From assembly GCA_033725935.1 (NCBI GenBank), contig MU867109.1:186001-250000 (forward strand): a stretch of 64,000 bases of DNA, in the 5' to 3' direction. The notes under the pieces were generated by a model, which was given only the letters and a program-made list of their open reading frames with translations, did not search any database and was not told the origin of the DNA. Below are positions 1 to 10,070 of the stretch, in pieces. Each line of letters begins with the position of its first letter. Within the stretch, counting starts at the first letter, position 1. This DNA comes from Cladorrhinum sp. PSN259. Its lineage: Eukaryota > Ascomycota > Sordariomycetes > Sordariales > Podosporaceae. A program made the translations under genes and the position numbers.

Positions 1-721
1 TCGCTGCAGCAGGCAAACATACAGGTGGTAGTTGATGTGGCAGGCACCTTGATGGGTCAACCTGAGGTAGCAGGAAGGTTCAAGTATCTTACGGAAGGTG
101 CTGGAGAGAGCTGGAAGTGCCACTGACAGTTGAGGAACCGTAAGCTCCATTCATGGAAGCCGCTCGTCATCTCGAAGAGGTATCTACCCACGTACCTAGG
201 TGACAGATGCCCCTGGCGGAACGTTGGCTGGGACGGGAGGTTCTTGGGGAGGAGCAGGAATGCGCCTGGGCACCCGAAGTCAATGGAGTCGTCCATCAAG
301 CAACCGGTGTCATTCAGGTCGCAGCATGGGTGGAATGAAGGAAGTAAACAATGATCAAATCCAGGATTATCACATCATGACTTTAATATCATGCCGCCGG
401 ATAAGTCACTCCTGCTTCGCTTGCCATGGGCATACTCCATAAAAAAATTTGAAAGCTTTCTCAACTAGCTTTACGATACCTCGACCATCATTTGAGTTCC
501 TCGCATTTTGTGACAACATAACCTAGAATACCCCCTCCCCGCTGCTGATACCAGCCGATCCAGAGGGCTTACACCTCCAGAACCAAGGTTTCTTGTTCTT
601 GCATATGACGGCAGTACTTACTCGGTCTATATTCCATCCAAGCCAATTTCTCAGTTTTCCCTCCGCCTTCGTCGGAAACCAAACCAAATTCAACCGCACG
701 TACAATGAAGCAATACAAACC
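1..721. other. Left edge, no supported gene
   Basis: I see no convincing gene. A minus-strand frame stays open for about 107 codons from roughly 380 down to 57, but it has no good start and both strands are open here. It could be the last exon of a gene that is otherwise unrecognised. Confidence 0.3.
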
Positions 722-1024
722 ATGCCAGTGAAGACTCGGAGTCAAATTGCCCTGGCCAATGGCCAGGCCTTGCTCATAAAACAACTAAACCCCAAATTCG
801 ACCAACAAGATATTCAGCATTTCATTGAGGTCAAAACTGGTTATGAAGAGCTGTTGAATGACGCGATACATAGCATTAAGAAAATGGCCCAAGAAGTCAA
901 TGACGCGCTGGCAATGCACGACGACAGATTAGGTGCTTATGGGAAGATGTTGAACGATTATCTGGACAGAATGGACAACTACCGAGATCAATTGATTGAA
1001 ACCCTCAAAAGAACCAAGAAATAA
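722..1024 (+). CDS. Small hypothetical coiled-coil-like protein
   Basis: An ORF of 100 codons starting at the ATG at 722 (MPVKTRSQ). The frame is open upstream to 593, but only through non-canonical starts or poorer ATGs, so I chose 722. The product is hydrophilic and helical-looking, with spaced Leu/Ile/Met between charged residues from about residue 20 to the end; it has no signal peptide or membrane segment. About 90 bp after the stop, another frame (1080-1217) encodes a similar charged helical stretch (FDKYLEKHLEEMDKRDGRK). The true gene may therefore be longer and spliced, or broken, but I found no good GT-AG pair linking the two. Function unknown; I do not recognise the family. Confidence 0.35.
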   Translation: MPVKTRSQIALANGQALLIKQLNPKFDQQDIQHFIEVKTGYEELLNDAIHSIKKMAQEVNDALAMHDDRLGAYGKMLNDYLDRMDNYRDQLIETLKRTKK

Positions 1025-1932
1025 ACTCTGCGGCTTTCGCAGTGCGCCTTTGGCACTGACGAACTTCTATATCCATGCGAAGGAGGCCGGCAGAGAAGTT
1101 ATGAAATTTGATAAGTACTTGGAAAAACACTTGGAGGAAATGGATAAACGAGATGGAAGAAAAGTGAACCGACCTACATCTCGGACTCGGGAAGTGAGTG
1201 GTTTCGCAGGATATATGTGATGAGAGAGCAATATCTATTTTCAAGGTCTCCATTTACTAACAGAATCAACAAATCAGTCTTTGACTGTTGTCATTTCTGA
1301 AGTCACAGTGGAGGATATATACATCTGTGTTTGTGGAATCGGCCATACTCTCACATCGCGAGAATCATGTTGATGTTGTGAGGCTATCGTATCTATCTGG
1401 CACCGGTGTGCGGAGGTTTTTGACCCGGAGAATCAAGTTTCAAAATTCAGTGACATTTACAGGCAAGGTTTCCTCCCAACTTTTGCTGCCTTACCTTCGT
1501 CTTCGTGCCTTCCATTGCTGTATTAACGGTCCGCTGGCACTGGCCAAGGTACTCAGCCAATCGCCGATGTCAGTTTGATTTCCAAGTAGGTGCGGTTTGA
1601 GCAACAGCAACACGCTACGAAATATTTGCCAACAAACGGATGAAATTCGAGTCGCGAATAACGAATCAAGAGATGACTCTTTCGTCTGAACCCGAGTATT
1701 CTCATCACCGTGATTTCCTTTCCCTGCAGCTGCAGCAGAATGAGATGAGTTGACTGTTAGCAAATTCTATCGTTATTCTCATCACAATAGAAGGGCGGAT
1801 GTGAATATTTTTGATTATTGACTTCATTATTCAATATCCGACTTTGAACTTCATCAATTATAACTTCACAAGCAACTTGGGTACTATCGAGTATCGACTT
1901 CTGTCAACCGACTGACTTCCCATGACACGATC
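1025..1932. other. Gene-free stretch upstream of the BTB-like gene
   Basis: It holds the possible downstream fragment at 1080-1217 mentioned for the preceding ORF. Otherwise I see no gene. The last few hundred bases are AT-rich and presumably contain the promoter of the gene starting at 1933. Confidence 0.4.
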
Positions 1933-3339
1933 ATGGCCAACTCTACCAATGCCGGCATGGAGCTCGAGTTTGATGCCGAAGACTTTCTCCCCCTCAGCGG
2001 CACCGACTCCGAATATTTTATTATTTCACCAAAACGCCGGGGAGCTACTAGTCTTGGAGTCCTCCCAACAAGTTCTAGCGGTCTGGTTCTCGTAAGCCCC
2101 AGGGCCGACGTCCTTCTCGCAATCACCATTGGCCCCGCCGCGAGAGTTTTCCGCGTTGAGACAGCAGTCCTAGCCAAATTCACCAAGTGGTGGCCCGCTC
2201 AGGTTAAAATTCCCAATATGACCATTTACTCACTAGAATTGGGGGTTGCCGCTCATTTTGACCCTGTCTGCTCGCCATTTCTCCTGTTGGATGCCCTGGC
2301 AATCCTGCTCAAGTGCATGCACTCTCCGAAAGAGGAAGGGCGCTCTGGCATGGCTCCACAGCACATATTTGCACTTTCATTGGTCGCGAGGGAGATTCTA
2401 GGTCTAGAGTCGGTGTTTATCGAGTGGTTCAAGTCGTGCATGGGAGTCTTCATGACTGATATGCATCGTGACGACCAAGCAGTCAGGGTTCCGGGTGTCG
2501 TTTGGGAGCAGGCCCTGGTGACTTGTCACCGGTTTGGATGGGTAGAGATTTGGACTGGCATTGCGAGTCGCCTCGCGGTTTACAGTCATTTTGACTTTAG
2601 TGGAGGGTTTCCGGAGAAACTCGGTCTACCTAACGGGCAGGTTGTGAAGGGGGAGGCCGTTGGTAGGTCTTCTGCTCCTGTATCCATCAAGGTCGTGTCT
2701 TTCATTGTCTGGGCTCTAATGGGTTTGACGAATACAAACAGGCACAGTTCTAGAATCCCGGATGCAACTTGTCAAACTGTTCCTGAGTTGGGCGAATAAA
2801 TCGCTACGCGGCTGGTAAGTTTGATTGCTTGTGATCACCGATAAAGCTCTCGAACAAGATGAGCGTTCTATGACTGACAAATCTAATTCAGGATCAAACG
2901 ATTGGAGATACATCCTTCATGCAGTAGCCAGGCCTGTACCAACAATCGACTAGGCGCTCTACGAGCATTTGCAAAGGTGTCAGCCCTGCTCTCCCACCCG
3001 ACTCAGACGGCCGAAGTCTGGAACAAGTCGATATTCGAGATTATCGCTGGACTACAAATCATCACCGGAGATCACAAGATTCTCCCGAAGCCCCTATTCT
3101 GGGCTGAAAAGATCCGGAAGCGATTCGCTGGGACTTGCACTGAGTGTCCTGAGAAGGCACCGACCAGCTACCTATTCCCTCTTGAGGATGTGCTCACGGA
3201 CCTCACGTGGTCACTGAACAATGCGCTCTTTGAGTACTCTCGTTACCCTTTCCCAACTGATACGAATATGTTGAATGGGAAATGGAAGATTAAAAGTACC
3301 GCTGGCAGTACTACATCACAGGAGCTGGAAATCGAGTAA
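1933..3339 (+). CDS. BTB/POZ-like domain protein, three exons
   Basis: Proposed CDS join(1933..2662, 2742..2814, 2892..3339), giving 416 residues in one frame. Intron 1 (79 bp) starts GTAGGT and ends CAG; intron 2 (77 bp) starts GTAAGT and ends CAG. The joins remove the TAA at 2797-2799 that would end the first exon. After an acidic N-terminus, residues about 55-80 (DVLLAITIGPAARVFRVETA) match the opening beta-strand and helix of fungal BTB-like domains, where a ligand or partner-binding fold begins with a DVLL...F.V...L pattern. The remainder is a helical region rich in Leu and Trp. Such proteins are abundant in filamentous fungi and mostly uncharacterised; some act as protein-interaction adaptors. 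The gene model is well supported by phase agreement at both junctions. The BTB assignment is by eye and moderate. Confidence 0.75.
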
Positions 3340-4037
3340 GGGACTTGGGACCAGTGGTAGTTGGAGGGGTATCTAGAGGACTCTCCAGTGCTGAGCGCAA
3401 GCCCATCTGGTCAGTGGAGGGGAGAGGCCCTTATCACCAACCGAACGATGATGAGTCAGTGGTAATATCGTTCAAGGTCTCTGCTTAGGCAATCACTAGT
3501 AAAGAGGTTAGATACTTAGTAACTTACCTGGTACCGGCTTAACGGTGGTTTTAGATATAGCAGAAGTATTATCGAGTCTCTTTTCTAAAAAGTAATTTTT
3601 TTTTTAATAAAAATAGATACCCTCAGGCTGCTATTTACCAAACATTAGCAAAATTTTGAGGTAAAAGCGAGTGATGACCCTTTCATTTTGATTTGATAGG
3701 ATTTTGGCCGGGCTCTCTCTGATATTCGACAAACAAACAGGGATGAAAAAAGAGCGACAAGTTGAAAGTAGGTAATAGAACATGATCAAAAAAGAATGAC
3801 CCCAACTAAAATCTTCCTCCATTCCTCCAACCTCACTCCAGGACCACCACGCAAGGAGGCCAGTTCAAGTTCTCTTCCACCAGCCTGAGCAACTTCAATT
3901 TTGGCTTTACCATCTTCCTTTCCGGGATTTAAAGAGAGTAGCGCTGATCATATCGTGACCCCGAGTCGTTCTGTGATATCTCAGCTTCGGCTCAGTCTTG
4001 CAACCAGTCGTTTTGCTTACAGGTAGTAGGTGCCAAT
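3340..4037. other. Intergenic, AT-rich
   Basis: The 3' flank of the BTB-like gene and of the convergent peptide gene. It contains a T-run near 3598-3605. I see no coding or RNA signal. Confidence 0.5.
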
Positions 4038-4223
4038 CTAAATCTTTGGCTTGGGCAATCTGAAAAAAGCCACAGGCTCAGGCTCTGGCTCCCGCTTCTT
4101 GATGCACCATCTCAGCAATCTACAGGGCAGCGGATTGGGAATAGGTTCAGGGGTAGGAAGGGCAGTGACGAGCCCGACGGAGAGGGCGCCGAGGAGCGAG
4201 ATCATGGTTGTTTGGAGATGCAT
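4038..4223 (-). CDS. Tiny secreted peptide precursor with Kex2-like site
   Basis: A 61-codon ORF from a true ATG at 4223. Residues 1-21 form a textbook signal peptide: a short start, then a hydrophobic core (ISLLGALSVGLVTA). A Pro-rich spacer (PTPEPIPNPLP) follows, then a short segment with two cysteines five residues apart (CRLLRWC). Next come a dibasic KKR, an EPEPEP tract, and a basic 11-residue tail ending PKPKI. KR followed by X-Pro dipeptides is the layout processed by Kex2 and dipeptidyl peptidase in fungal pheromone-like precursors. A TATA box sits about 130 bp upstream. Alternative: the RNA contains GTAGAT...TTTTTTCAG, which could be spliced as a 64-nt intron and would remove the dibasic region. 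Could be a peptide signal, an effector-like peptide or a cell-wall peptide. Function not known. Confidence 0.55.
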   Translation of the reverse strand: MHLQTTMISLLGALSVGLVTALPTPEPIPNPLPCRLLRWCIKKREPEPEPVAFFRLPKPKI

Positions 4224-6189
4224 GATGGCGTGTAGAGTGATGTTAAGAACTGGGTAGGAGGTTGGCTGAGGCTATTGAGGCTGGCTTGGTACTGTGTCTG
4301 TGTTGAGATAGGGCTTGAGGATATTGTCAAAAGTGGTGAGGGAGATGAGGTAGACTTTATAGATTTTTGGGTCGTCTTTGTGTCTCTCGTTCTTCTGTCT
4401 TTCCCCCCTCAGTCACTGGCAATACCTCCCATGCCGCTCCCTCCATGTGCCTGTTTCCTCACCGAACTCGCCCTCCAACTTCTATTTTCATTTTCATGTT
4501 GGCCATGATTCCCGCCCCCAAACACTTCCCCTCATTTTCTCTTCATCGGAGATGGCCCTCCATTTGCCGCATCTATTGAGTCCACGGAGATCCGCCACGG
4601 AGAGCATAAAATTTACAGAGGTTGTGGGTGTCCGCATTCACATCCAATGTCACCAGCTTGGTTTACGATTATCCAAATCCAGTACACACCAGAGGCCCTT
4701 GCCGCCTTGCCTTCCTTCCTCGCAACTGCAAGGTGAAACATACATCTAGATCGCCAATAAGTCACTCGTCTTGGGCATGAAAGAACCTTACAGCTTTGGG
4801 GTGATCTCTCCTGTACGACTTGAAAGACCGTTTGCGGTTACTTACCCTGCTCGGAGCTGAAAGTTGAAAACCTGACGCATGGATCATCAGTGACTGGTGC
4901 CTGAATAGTAATGTTTGCAATTTACATGCTATCTGGGTGGCAGACATTCAGGTACTGGGCTCATTCATGGATTTAACAGTCCTCACGATGAGGCTGTCAT
5001 GAAGTCTGATTTTAGGTACATACCTTCAGAGAGCTGGAAAAGTCAGAAGTCAAGACATATTCAAAGCCGGAGCTATAATTAAACATTGTCGTATTCGGTG
5101 TTTATAAAGGCACTTTGTCAACCCAATCATCTTATAGTGAGTCTTAACCTGACCGGCAGCTTTATCCTGTCACACGTGCCGAAGAGCACCACATACGACA
5201 CAGTGTGCCAGCTCAGAAAACAGGACAGAATGCATGATAATGAGCCTTCAGAGCCTATCACTGTAATAAGACTTTGTTGGGCGGCCGCACCTTGCATGTC
5301 GGGATCCTCGAAGGAAGGCATACAGTGTTGATCTCGGCATTTATCATGATATTTGTAAGGCAACTATTAGGAGTATCCCCTACTTATACTGCTAACTTTA
5401 GCTATACCGCTTTTATTGCTGTTATATGGGTTAGGTTGGACCACATTCGATAGAGTGCGTCACTGCATCTCAACAGACTGGACCAAATGCATGCTAAGAA
5501 GTCTTCTGAGCTTACTAATATAAGGGGCGCTTTGCCAGATGACCACATCATGCACGACGAGGTCCCCGAAAGGGGGCAAAGCTGAAGGATGGTTGGTTGG
5601 GAAGGTCACCGAAGGAGGGGTACTAAATCTGAAAGGGGGGGGGGGGGGGCGCGCACCCCCAGTACTTGCCATTTATAAACCTATACTATCTACTAGAGCT
5701 GCAAAATGGGACCAAGATGAGCTTTACGAGCATCCGGATCTGGAGTAGCTGCCCACTCTACGCATTCTACAAGAAGTGTGGTAGGCGACTCGGATGAGGT
5801 AATTGAGCAGGCCTTTAAGTTCAACGATATGACCAGAACCGTATTTTAGAAGGCATCACGAGTCAAAACCTCTCCCCGATGCAAATCATGAGTCATGCCC
5901 AAACTTCAATGAGTATCACCCAATATTTCTTTGTTTACCCTCAAGCACAAGACATTTAGTTTCAATCACCTGCCGGAAAGAAAAGATCAAGACTATCATA
6001 CAAGGTGTATTAGTGAAAAGTGAAATAATCTACACCGAGAACAAAATTACAAAATACACATTTACCTAGTCTAACTGCTTACTACCTGTCTAGAGATCAT
6101 CAGGGGCTTTAGGGACCTAAGCTCAGGATCTGGAAAAATTACAACCATAGAAGAATCCTGCGAATCAGCATTTCAAGTTATCCACTTAA
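4224..6189. other. 2 kb gene-free stretch
   Basis: Apart from the peptide promoter and a 15-bp G run at 5635-5649, I see no gene. ORFs here are short, overlap on both strands and lack protein-like composition. Confidence 0.5.
4356..4361 (-). promoter_or_regulatory. TATA box of the secreted peptide gene
   Basis: TATAAA on the minus strand, 132 bp upstream of the ATG at 4223. The position suits a fungal core promoter and supports transcription of the small ORF. Confidence 0.45.
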
Positions 6190-6290
6190 GCCCGATTAGC
6201 TCAGCTGGTTAGAGCGTCGTACTAATATCGTCCCTCTCCGGATCATATTTGGTAATGCGAAGGTCAACAGTTCAATCCTGTTATTGGGCA
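6190..6290 (+). tRNA. tRNA-Ile (AAT) with 27-nt intron
   Basis: The cloverleaf folds fully. The acceptor stem GCCCGAT pairs with ATTGGGC, and the D arm is AGCTCAGCTGGTTAGAGC. The anticodon stem TCGTA pairs with TGCGA, the loop reads CTAATA then A with anticodon AAT at 6224-6226, and the T arm is AACAG-TTCAATC-CTGTT. A 27-nt intron (6228-6254) lies just after position 37, the normal site for nuclear tRNA introns. A T-rich Pol III terminator follows at 6291-6299. Box A and box B matches are intact, so this is probably functional. Confidence 0.93.
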
Positions 6291-6721
6291 TTCTTTTTTA
6301 CTATTTTTCCATCTCTTTCTTCTTGTTTTCTGCATTTAACTTCAATCGGGTGTATGTTTCCTTCTCTTTTTCTTTTGTCATGGCTCCAAGAAAATTCCGA
6401 TTGCGGATTCACATTGATCTCGTTTTGAGATGGCGACACTGAGCCCTTCGATACGACTGGCTCCCTGACGTGTATACCCCTTTGCAAAAGGCATACACAC
6501 ACATGTGGATTCATAAGACGAGGGTGATCATAAGAAGAAACTGGATCAAATTGCGGGCGGGTTCGTTTTACTTTCAAGCCAAGAACAGGAGGTGTGTGAT
6601 CGACTAGATACATGCTCTCTCATCCTCAACTGAACCAACCCAAACAGATGCATACCCCCTGACCATACCACTCGATTAGCTCCACCCGTGAAACCGCTCA
6701 AAAGAGATCTACATGAGCTCT
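6291..6721. other. Short intergenic stretch
   Basis: It runs from the tRNA terminator to the 3' end of the secreted-protein gene. A 110-codon minus-strand ORF here runs into the tRNA and looks spurious. Confidence 0.5.
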
Positions 6722-7305
6722 CTAAGCCTGCTCATCGAAGTTCTCGAACCCCTGGGCCTTCGAGATGTCAGCAACACTCTGGCCGGCATCGGCAAAGGGC
6801 GACGCCAGGGAAGCAGCAGAGTTGGCGTTCTGGACATCAGCCCCTTCGACGTCAGGATCAACCAAGGGAACAATGCCGCGGAGCTCAGGGGTGGCGGGGA
6901 GAGCGGCGTTGCTGCAGATGGTGGGAATGTCAACGGCAAAAGGGTTGAAGTTCTTCTCGGCGGCAACGAGGGCCGCGGCACCGGCGATGACTTCGGGGTC
7001 GTTGCCGAGGGTAGCGACGATCTCGTCGGCTAGCTCGAGCTAAGAGGGAGAGGGGGAATATTGTAAGTAATCGCCCTTTGAGGCCAGGTTGGAAAGAAGC
7101 TAGGGAAGAAGGTTTTAAATACCTTTGCGCAAGCACTAGCGCCAGCCAACAGGACACCGGGAGTCTGACCGGCAAGAGTACCGGCAGCACCGGCAGGTCC
7201 AAAAGCACCCAGACCTTGGATGATGCTCTGGACGGCACCCTCCTGGCCGAAGCGGGCCTCACCCATTGACGCAAGGGCGACGAGAACGAAAGTTTTGACC
7301 TGCAT
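6722..7305 (-). CDS. Secreted Ala-rich protein, two exons
   Basis: Proposed CDS complement(join(6722..7039, 7123..7305)), 166 residues, with an 83-bp phase-0 intron (GTATTT...CTTAG). Residues 1-18 (MQVKTFVLVALASMGEAR) form a signal peptide. The mature protein is Ala/Gly-rich, with two cysteines near residue 59 and in the second half (PTICSNAALP) that may pair. It contains repeated short helical Ala-rich stretches and ends FENFDEQA. I recognise the general look of a conserved small secreted protein found across filamentous ascomycetes, but it has no named domain. It is probably extracellular or cell-wall associated. Splicing is supported by clean sites, and the protein composition continues across the junction. 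Confidence 0.82.
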
Positions 7306-8612
7306 GGTTGTTGTAAAATAAAATAAAAAGAGAGAAGAAGCGAAAGCCGACCGAGCGGGTTTGTAACTTGTATTAAAATGTTATAAAGAACGGGCTTGCC
7401 GTTGAACTTCAAAAAAAAAAGGAATGTAGAAAAGAAAGTCGATCGAAACTGTCGGCCAGATAGAAGACTCGGAAAGAAAAAGGGTGTGAGGAAACCTGAC
7501 AACACATGGCATTATATATTTTTTTGCAAATCTCAAAAGAATAGCATTAATATCGTAATCACGGGAAAAACATGGCAAGTTTGGAACAACAAAATCCGGC
7601 AGAATGTAATTGTTGGTTCAAACGTTTAAACGGCTTTCCCTGTCGATCAGACAATGCAACTGACGCGACAGCATTTTGGTGGGATTTTGTTTGAGGGTTG
7701 CAAATCCCATTTCTCCCGTGCCGACTGGGCGGCATAGGCTCGGCAACAATATGCTCGATCATGATGAAAGAAGATCGGGGATTGTCAAGAGTTCAAGGCT
7801 CGTCCAGGTTCGACTGCACTGCGGCAGTCCGTCAGGATCGCCCTCAAACCGAGCTTCCCTGACCCATCTCAAACCAAACGGACATTACGAAAGGGGTAGG
7901 CTCTTTGTCGGCTTATGCTTCTTTGCCTTTGAAGGGTTTAGAAGAAGTGTAGCTGGGGTGGCTTCGTCTCGACCGTTGTGTGACTCGAGGCAGACACACA
8001 CAGTGTAGGTGGTTCGTCATTTATAAATCGTCTTTAACCGGCGTGAGCTCCCGCCAATTGCTTTCTCCTGACCTCATCTCATTTCTGTCACCTTTGGATG
8101 TTAAGACGATTTCGATGACGAACAATGAATGATGGAGGAAGCCTCAAGGTCACGACGACAGCAAATAAAGGAACTGAGTTGTGCTGAGTTTTTGGGCTCT
8201 ATTAAAGTGGTATACCAATGCCGGCACGAGAGCTTGGACGGCGACGGTTCAACGTGCAACCCACCCAGTCTCAGCGCCGGCTGACCGTTGAAGTTGGTCT
8301 AAAAAAAATAATATTTACAAGTAAGCAAGCGCCATTCCAAAACATGCCAACCCAATGCGTTTATGTTTTTAAAACCATACAGTGTATACAGGAGCACCCA
8401 AAACACCCTCATACCAAGTTCTTGTTGTGCGCGGCGGCGCGTCACGTTAGACTCGTATCCTCGTCGTCATGTTGTTGCGTTGCTCGGCCGTATAACGTGT
8501 CGCCGAGGCCGCTAAATCAGGACGTCGTCTCTCATTAGTTGAACTCCAGACACCCTTTTCCCTCCAAGCCGACATCCCCCAGCGGCGGACGATGCTAGAT
8601 ATTAAATACTCA
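7306..8612. other. Promoter of the secreted protein gene and 3' flank of the glycosyltransferase
   Basis: No gene seen. The 7306-7600 part is AT-rich and upstream of the secreted-protein gene. ORFs at 7676-8008 and 8218-8538 have no homology I recognise and look random. Confidence 0.5.
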
Positions 8613-10070
8613 TCATGAGAACCACCCGGACTTCTTCTCTTCTTGCTTCTTCTCGCCCTCCTCCTCTGCCTTGTCCTTCTTGTCCTCTTCCTTGGGCTTG
8701 TCCTTATCTCTTCCAGTCTCCTTGTCACTCTCCTTGAGCTTGTTGGCTTGCTTGGCCTCCTCCTCCTTCCTTTTCTTCTCTTCCTCCTCCTTCTTCTTCT
8801 TCTCCTCCTCTTCTCTTTGCTTCTTCTGCTTCTCCTCCTCCTCCTTCTTTCTGTCCTCCTCTTCCTGCCTCTCCCTCTCCTTCTGGGCGATGATCTTCTT
8901 CTGCTCGGCCTCGGTCATCTTGGAGAAGGCTTCGACGTCCTTGTCCCACTTGTTGACACATTCGTCGTTCCAGTTGCACTTCTCGACCTCGCCGTATGCG
9001 GGATGGCTGTAACGTGGGTGTCTGCTGGGCCAGTTGGAGGCGTGGTAGTGATGCCTGACTAGGGCGGCTCTGGCGTCGTGGTTGCCAGAGTCAGAATGGC
9101 CCTGGCCAGCGGCGAATGCCTCGACAGTGAGGACGAGCACGCGACTGACGATTCTGGACTCTTGCAGATCGTGGAACATGTCCCACTCAACCTTGGCGTT
9201 GGGGTCCTCCTTGGTTTCGTCCATTTCCTTGATTATAGCGTTGGTGAAAGCAGAGGGTCCGGTACCGCTAATAATCTGGTCGAAATCCAGCTTCACCTCG
9301 GCGAGAGGGACGTTTTGCTCCTTGGCAACACCGTTGAGCCAGGTCATAATCTGCTCAATCAACCTCATCATGACAGGCAGCTGGGGCTTGCACATGAATG
9401 TCCACTGGCAGAATGATCGTGACTTGGGGCCGAGGATGGGGTGGTCTTTCCAATCGGGCTCATCGATCTCGACACCGATGATCATGTCGATATCCTTTTG
9501 GTCGTACCGCTCGGGGATGAACTTGGAAAGAGGCTTGAGGGCCTCGACGTCGATGTCGGCGTAGAGACCACCCTCGGCATACATGATCATGTAGCGCAGG
9601 AGATCGGCCTTGACGATGGCAGCCTTGACGTCGCGGTAGAAGTTGACAATATCGGGGCGGTTGAAGCCATCGGGGCCGAAATGCCACTCGACGTACTTCA
9701 TGTCATTGTCGTCTGTCAGGACCTCATATCTCCAGTCAGGGTTCTTGCCAACCCACGACCTGGCGGTGTTGATATCGCGCTCCTCGAACCTGAGCGGGTT
9801 GACCTTCCAGGTCTGCCATATTTTCCTTGGGAACTCTGCACGGGGCTTGAACGTCTGTGTTGCAGGTCCATTTGTCGGGCGGTGGCCAAGACCGGGTGGT
9901 GGGACGTGGGAGTGGAAAATATTAAGGTTAAAGATCAAGAGGAAAAGAAAGATTGCAGCCGTGTAAATGGGAAGGCATCGTCGGAACTGCGTCGGCAGGC
10001 GGTTGCGGAACTGTGCTGCCGTGGCCGCCAGGGTTGGAGAACCCAGCGGACTGGCGAGCTTGGAAATCAT
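8613..10070 (-). CDS. OCH1-like GT32 glycosyltransferase
   Basis: 485 residues from the ATG at 10070. The open frame extends further upstream, but the type II membrane layout starts here: a short N-terminus, then one membrane anchor at about residues 36-51 (IYTAAIFLFLLIFNLN), then the lumenal catalytic domain. The catalytic part has the family start PRKIWQTWK, the helix DLLRYMIMYAEGGLYADIDV with the DXD metal/nucleotide-sugar motif (DID), and a later H-H-rich stretch. This is the GT32/OCH1 family, which adds mannose to N-glycan cores in the Golgi using GDP-mannose. The last ~130 residues are an unusual Lys/Glu-rich coiled-coil tail, a low-complexity addition beyond the catalytic domain. The gene is divergent from the acyltransferase gene. 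Family assignment is firm; exact linkage specificity is not. Confidence 0.85.
   Translation of the reverse strand: MISKLASPLGSPTLAATAAQFRNRLPTQFRRCLPIYTAAIFLFLLIFNLNIFHSHVPPPGLGHRPTNGPATQTFKPRAEFPRKIWQTWKVNPLRFEERDINTARSWVGKNPDWRYEVLTDDNDMKYVEWHFGPDGFNRPDIVNFYRDVKAAIVKADLLRYMIMYAEGGLYADIDVEALKPLSKFIPERYDQKDIDMIIGVEIDEPDWKDHPILGPKSRSFCQWTFMCKPQLPVMMRLIEQIMTWLNGVAKEQNVPLAEVKLDFDQIISGTGPSAFTNAIIKEMDETKEDPNAKVEWDMFHDLQESRIVSRVLVLTVEAFAAGQGHSDSGNHDARAALVRHHYHASNWPSRHPRYSHPAYGEVEKCNWNDECVNKWDKDVEAFSKMTEAEQKKIIAQKERERQEEEDRKKEEEEKQKKQREEEEKKKKEEEEKKRKEEEAKQANKLKESDKETGRDKDKPKEEDKKDKAEEEGEKKQEEKKSGWFS

Noticed and set aside
6281..6613. 110-codon ORF on the minus strand
   Set aside because: It runs into the tRNA-Ile gene and has no protein-like composition.
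8643..9062. Leu-rich ORF resembling a membrane protein
   Set aside because: The antisense of the Lys/Glu-rich tail gives Leu/Ser/Phe runs by codon complement; it is not a real membrane protein.
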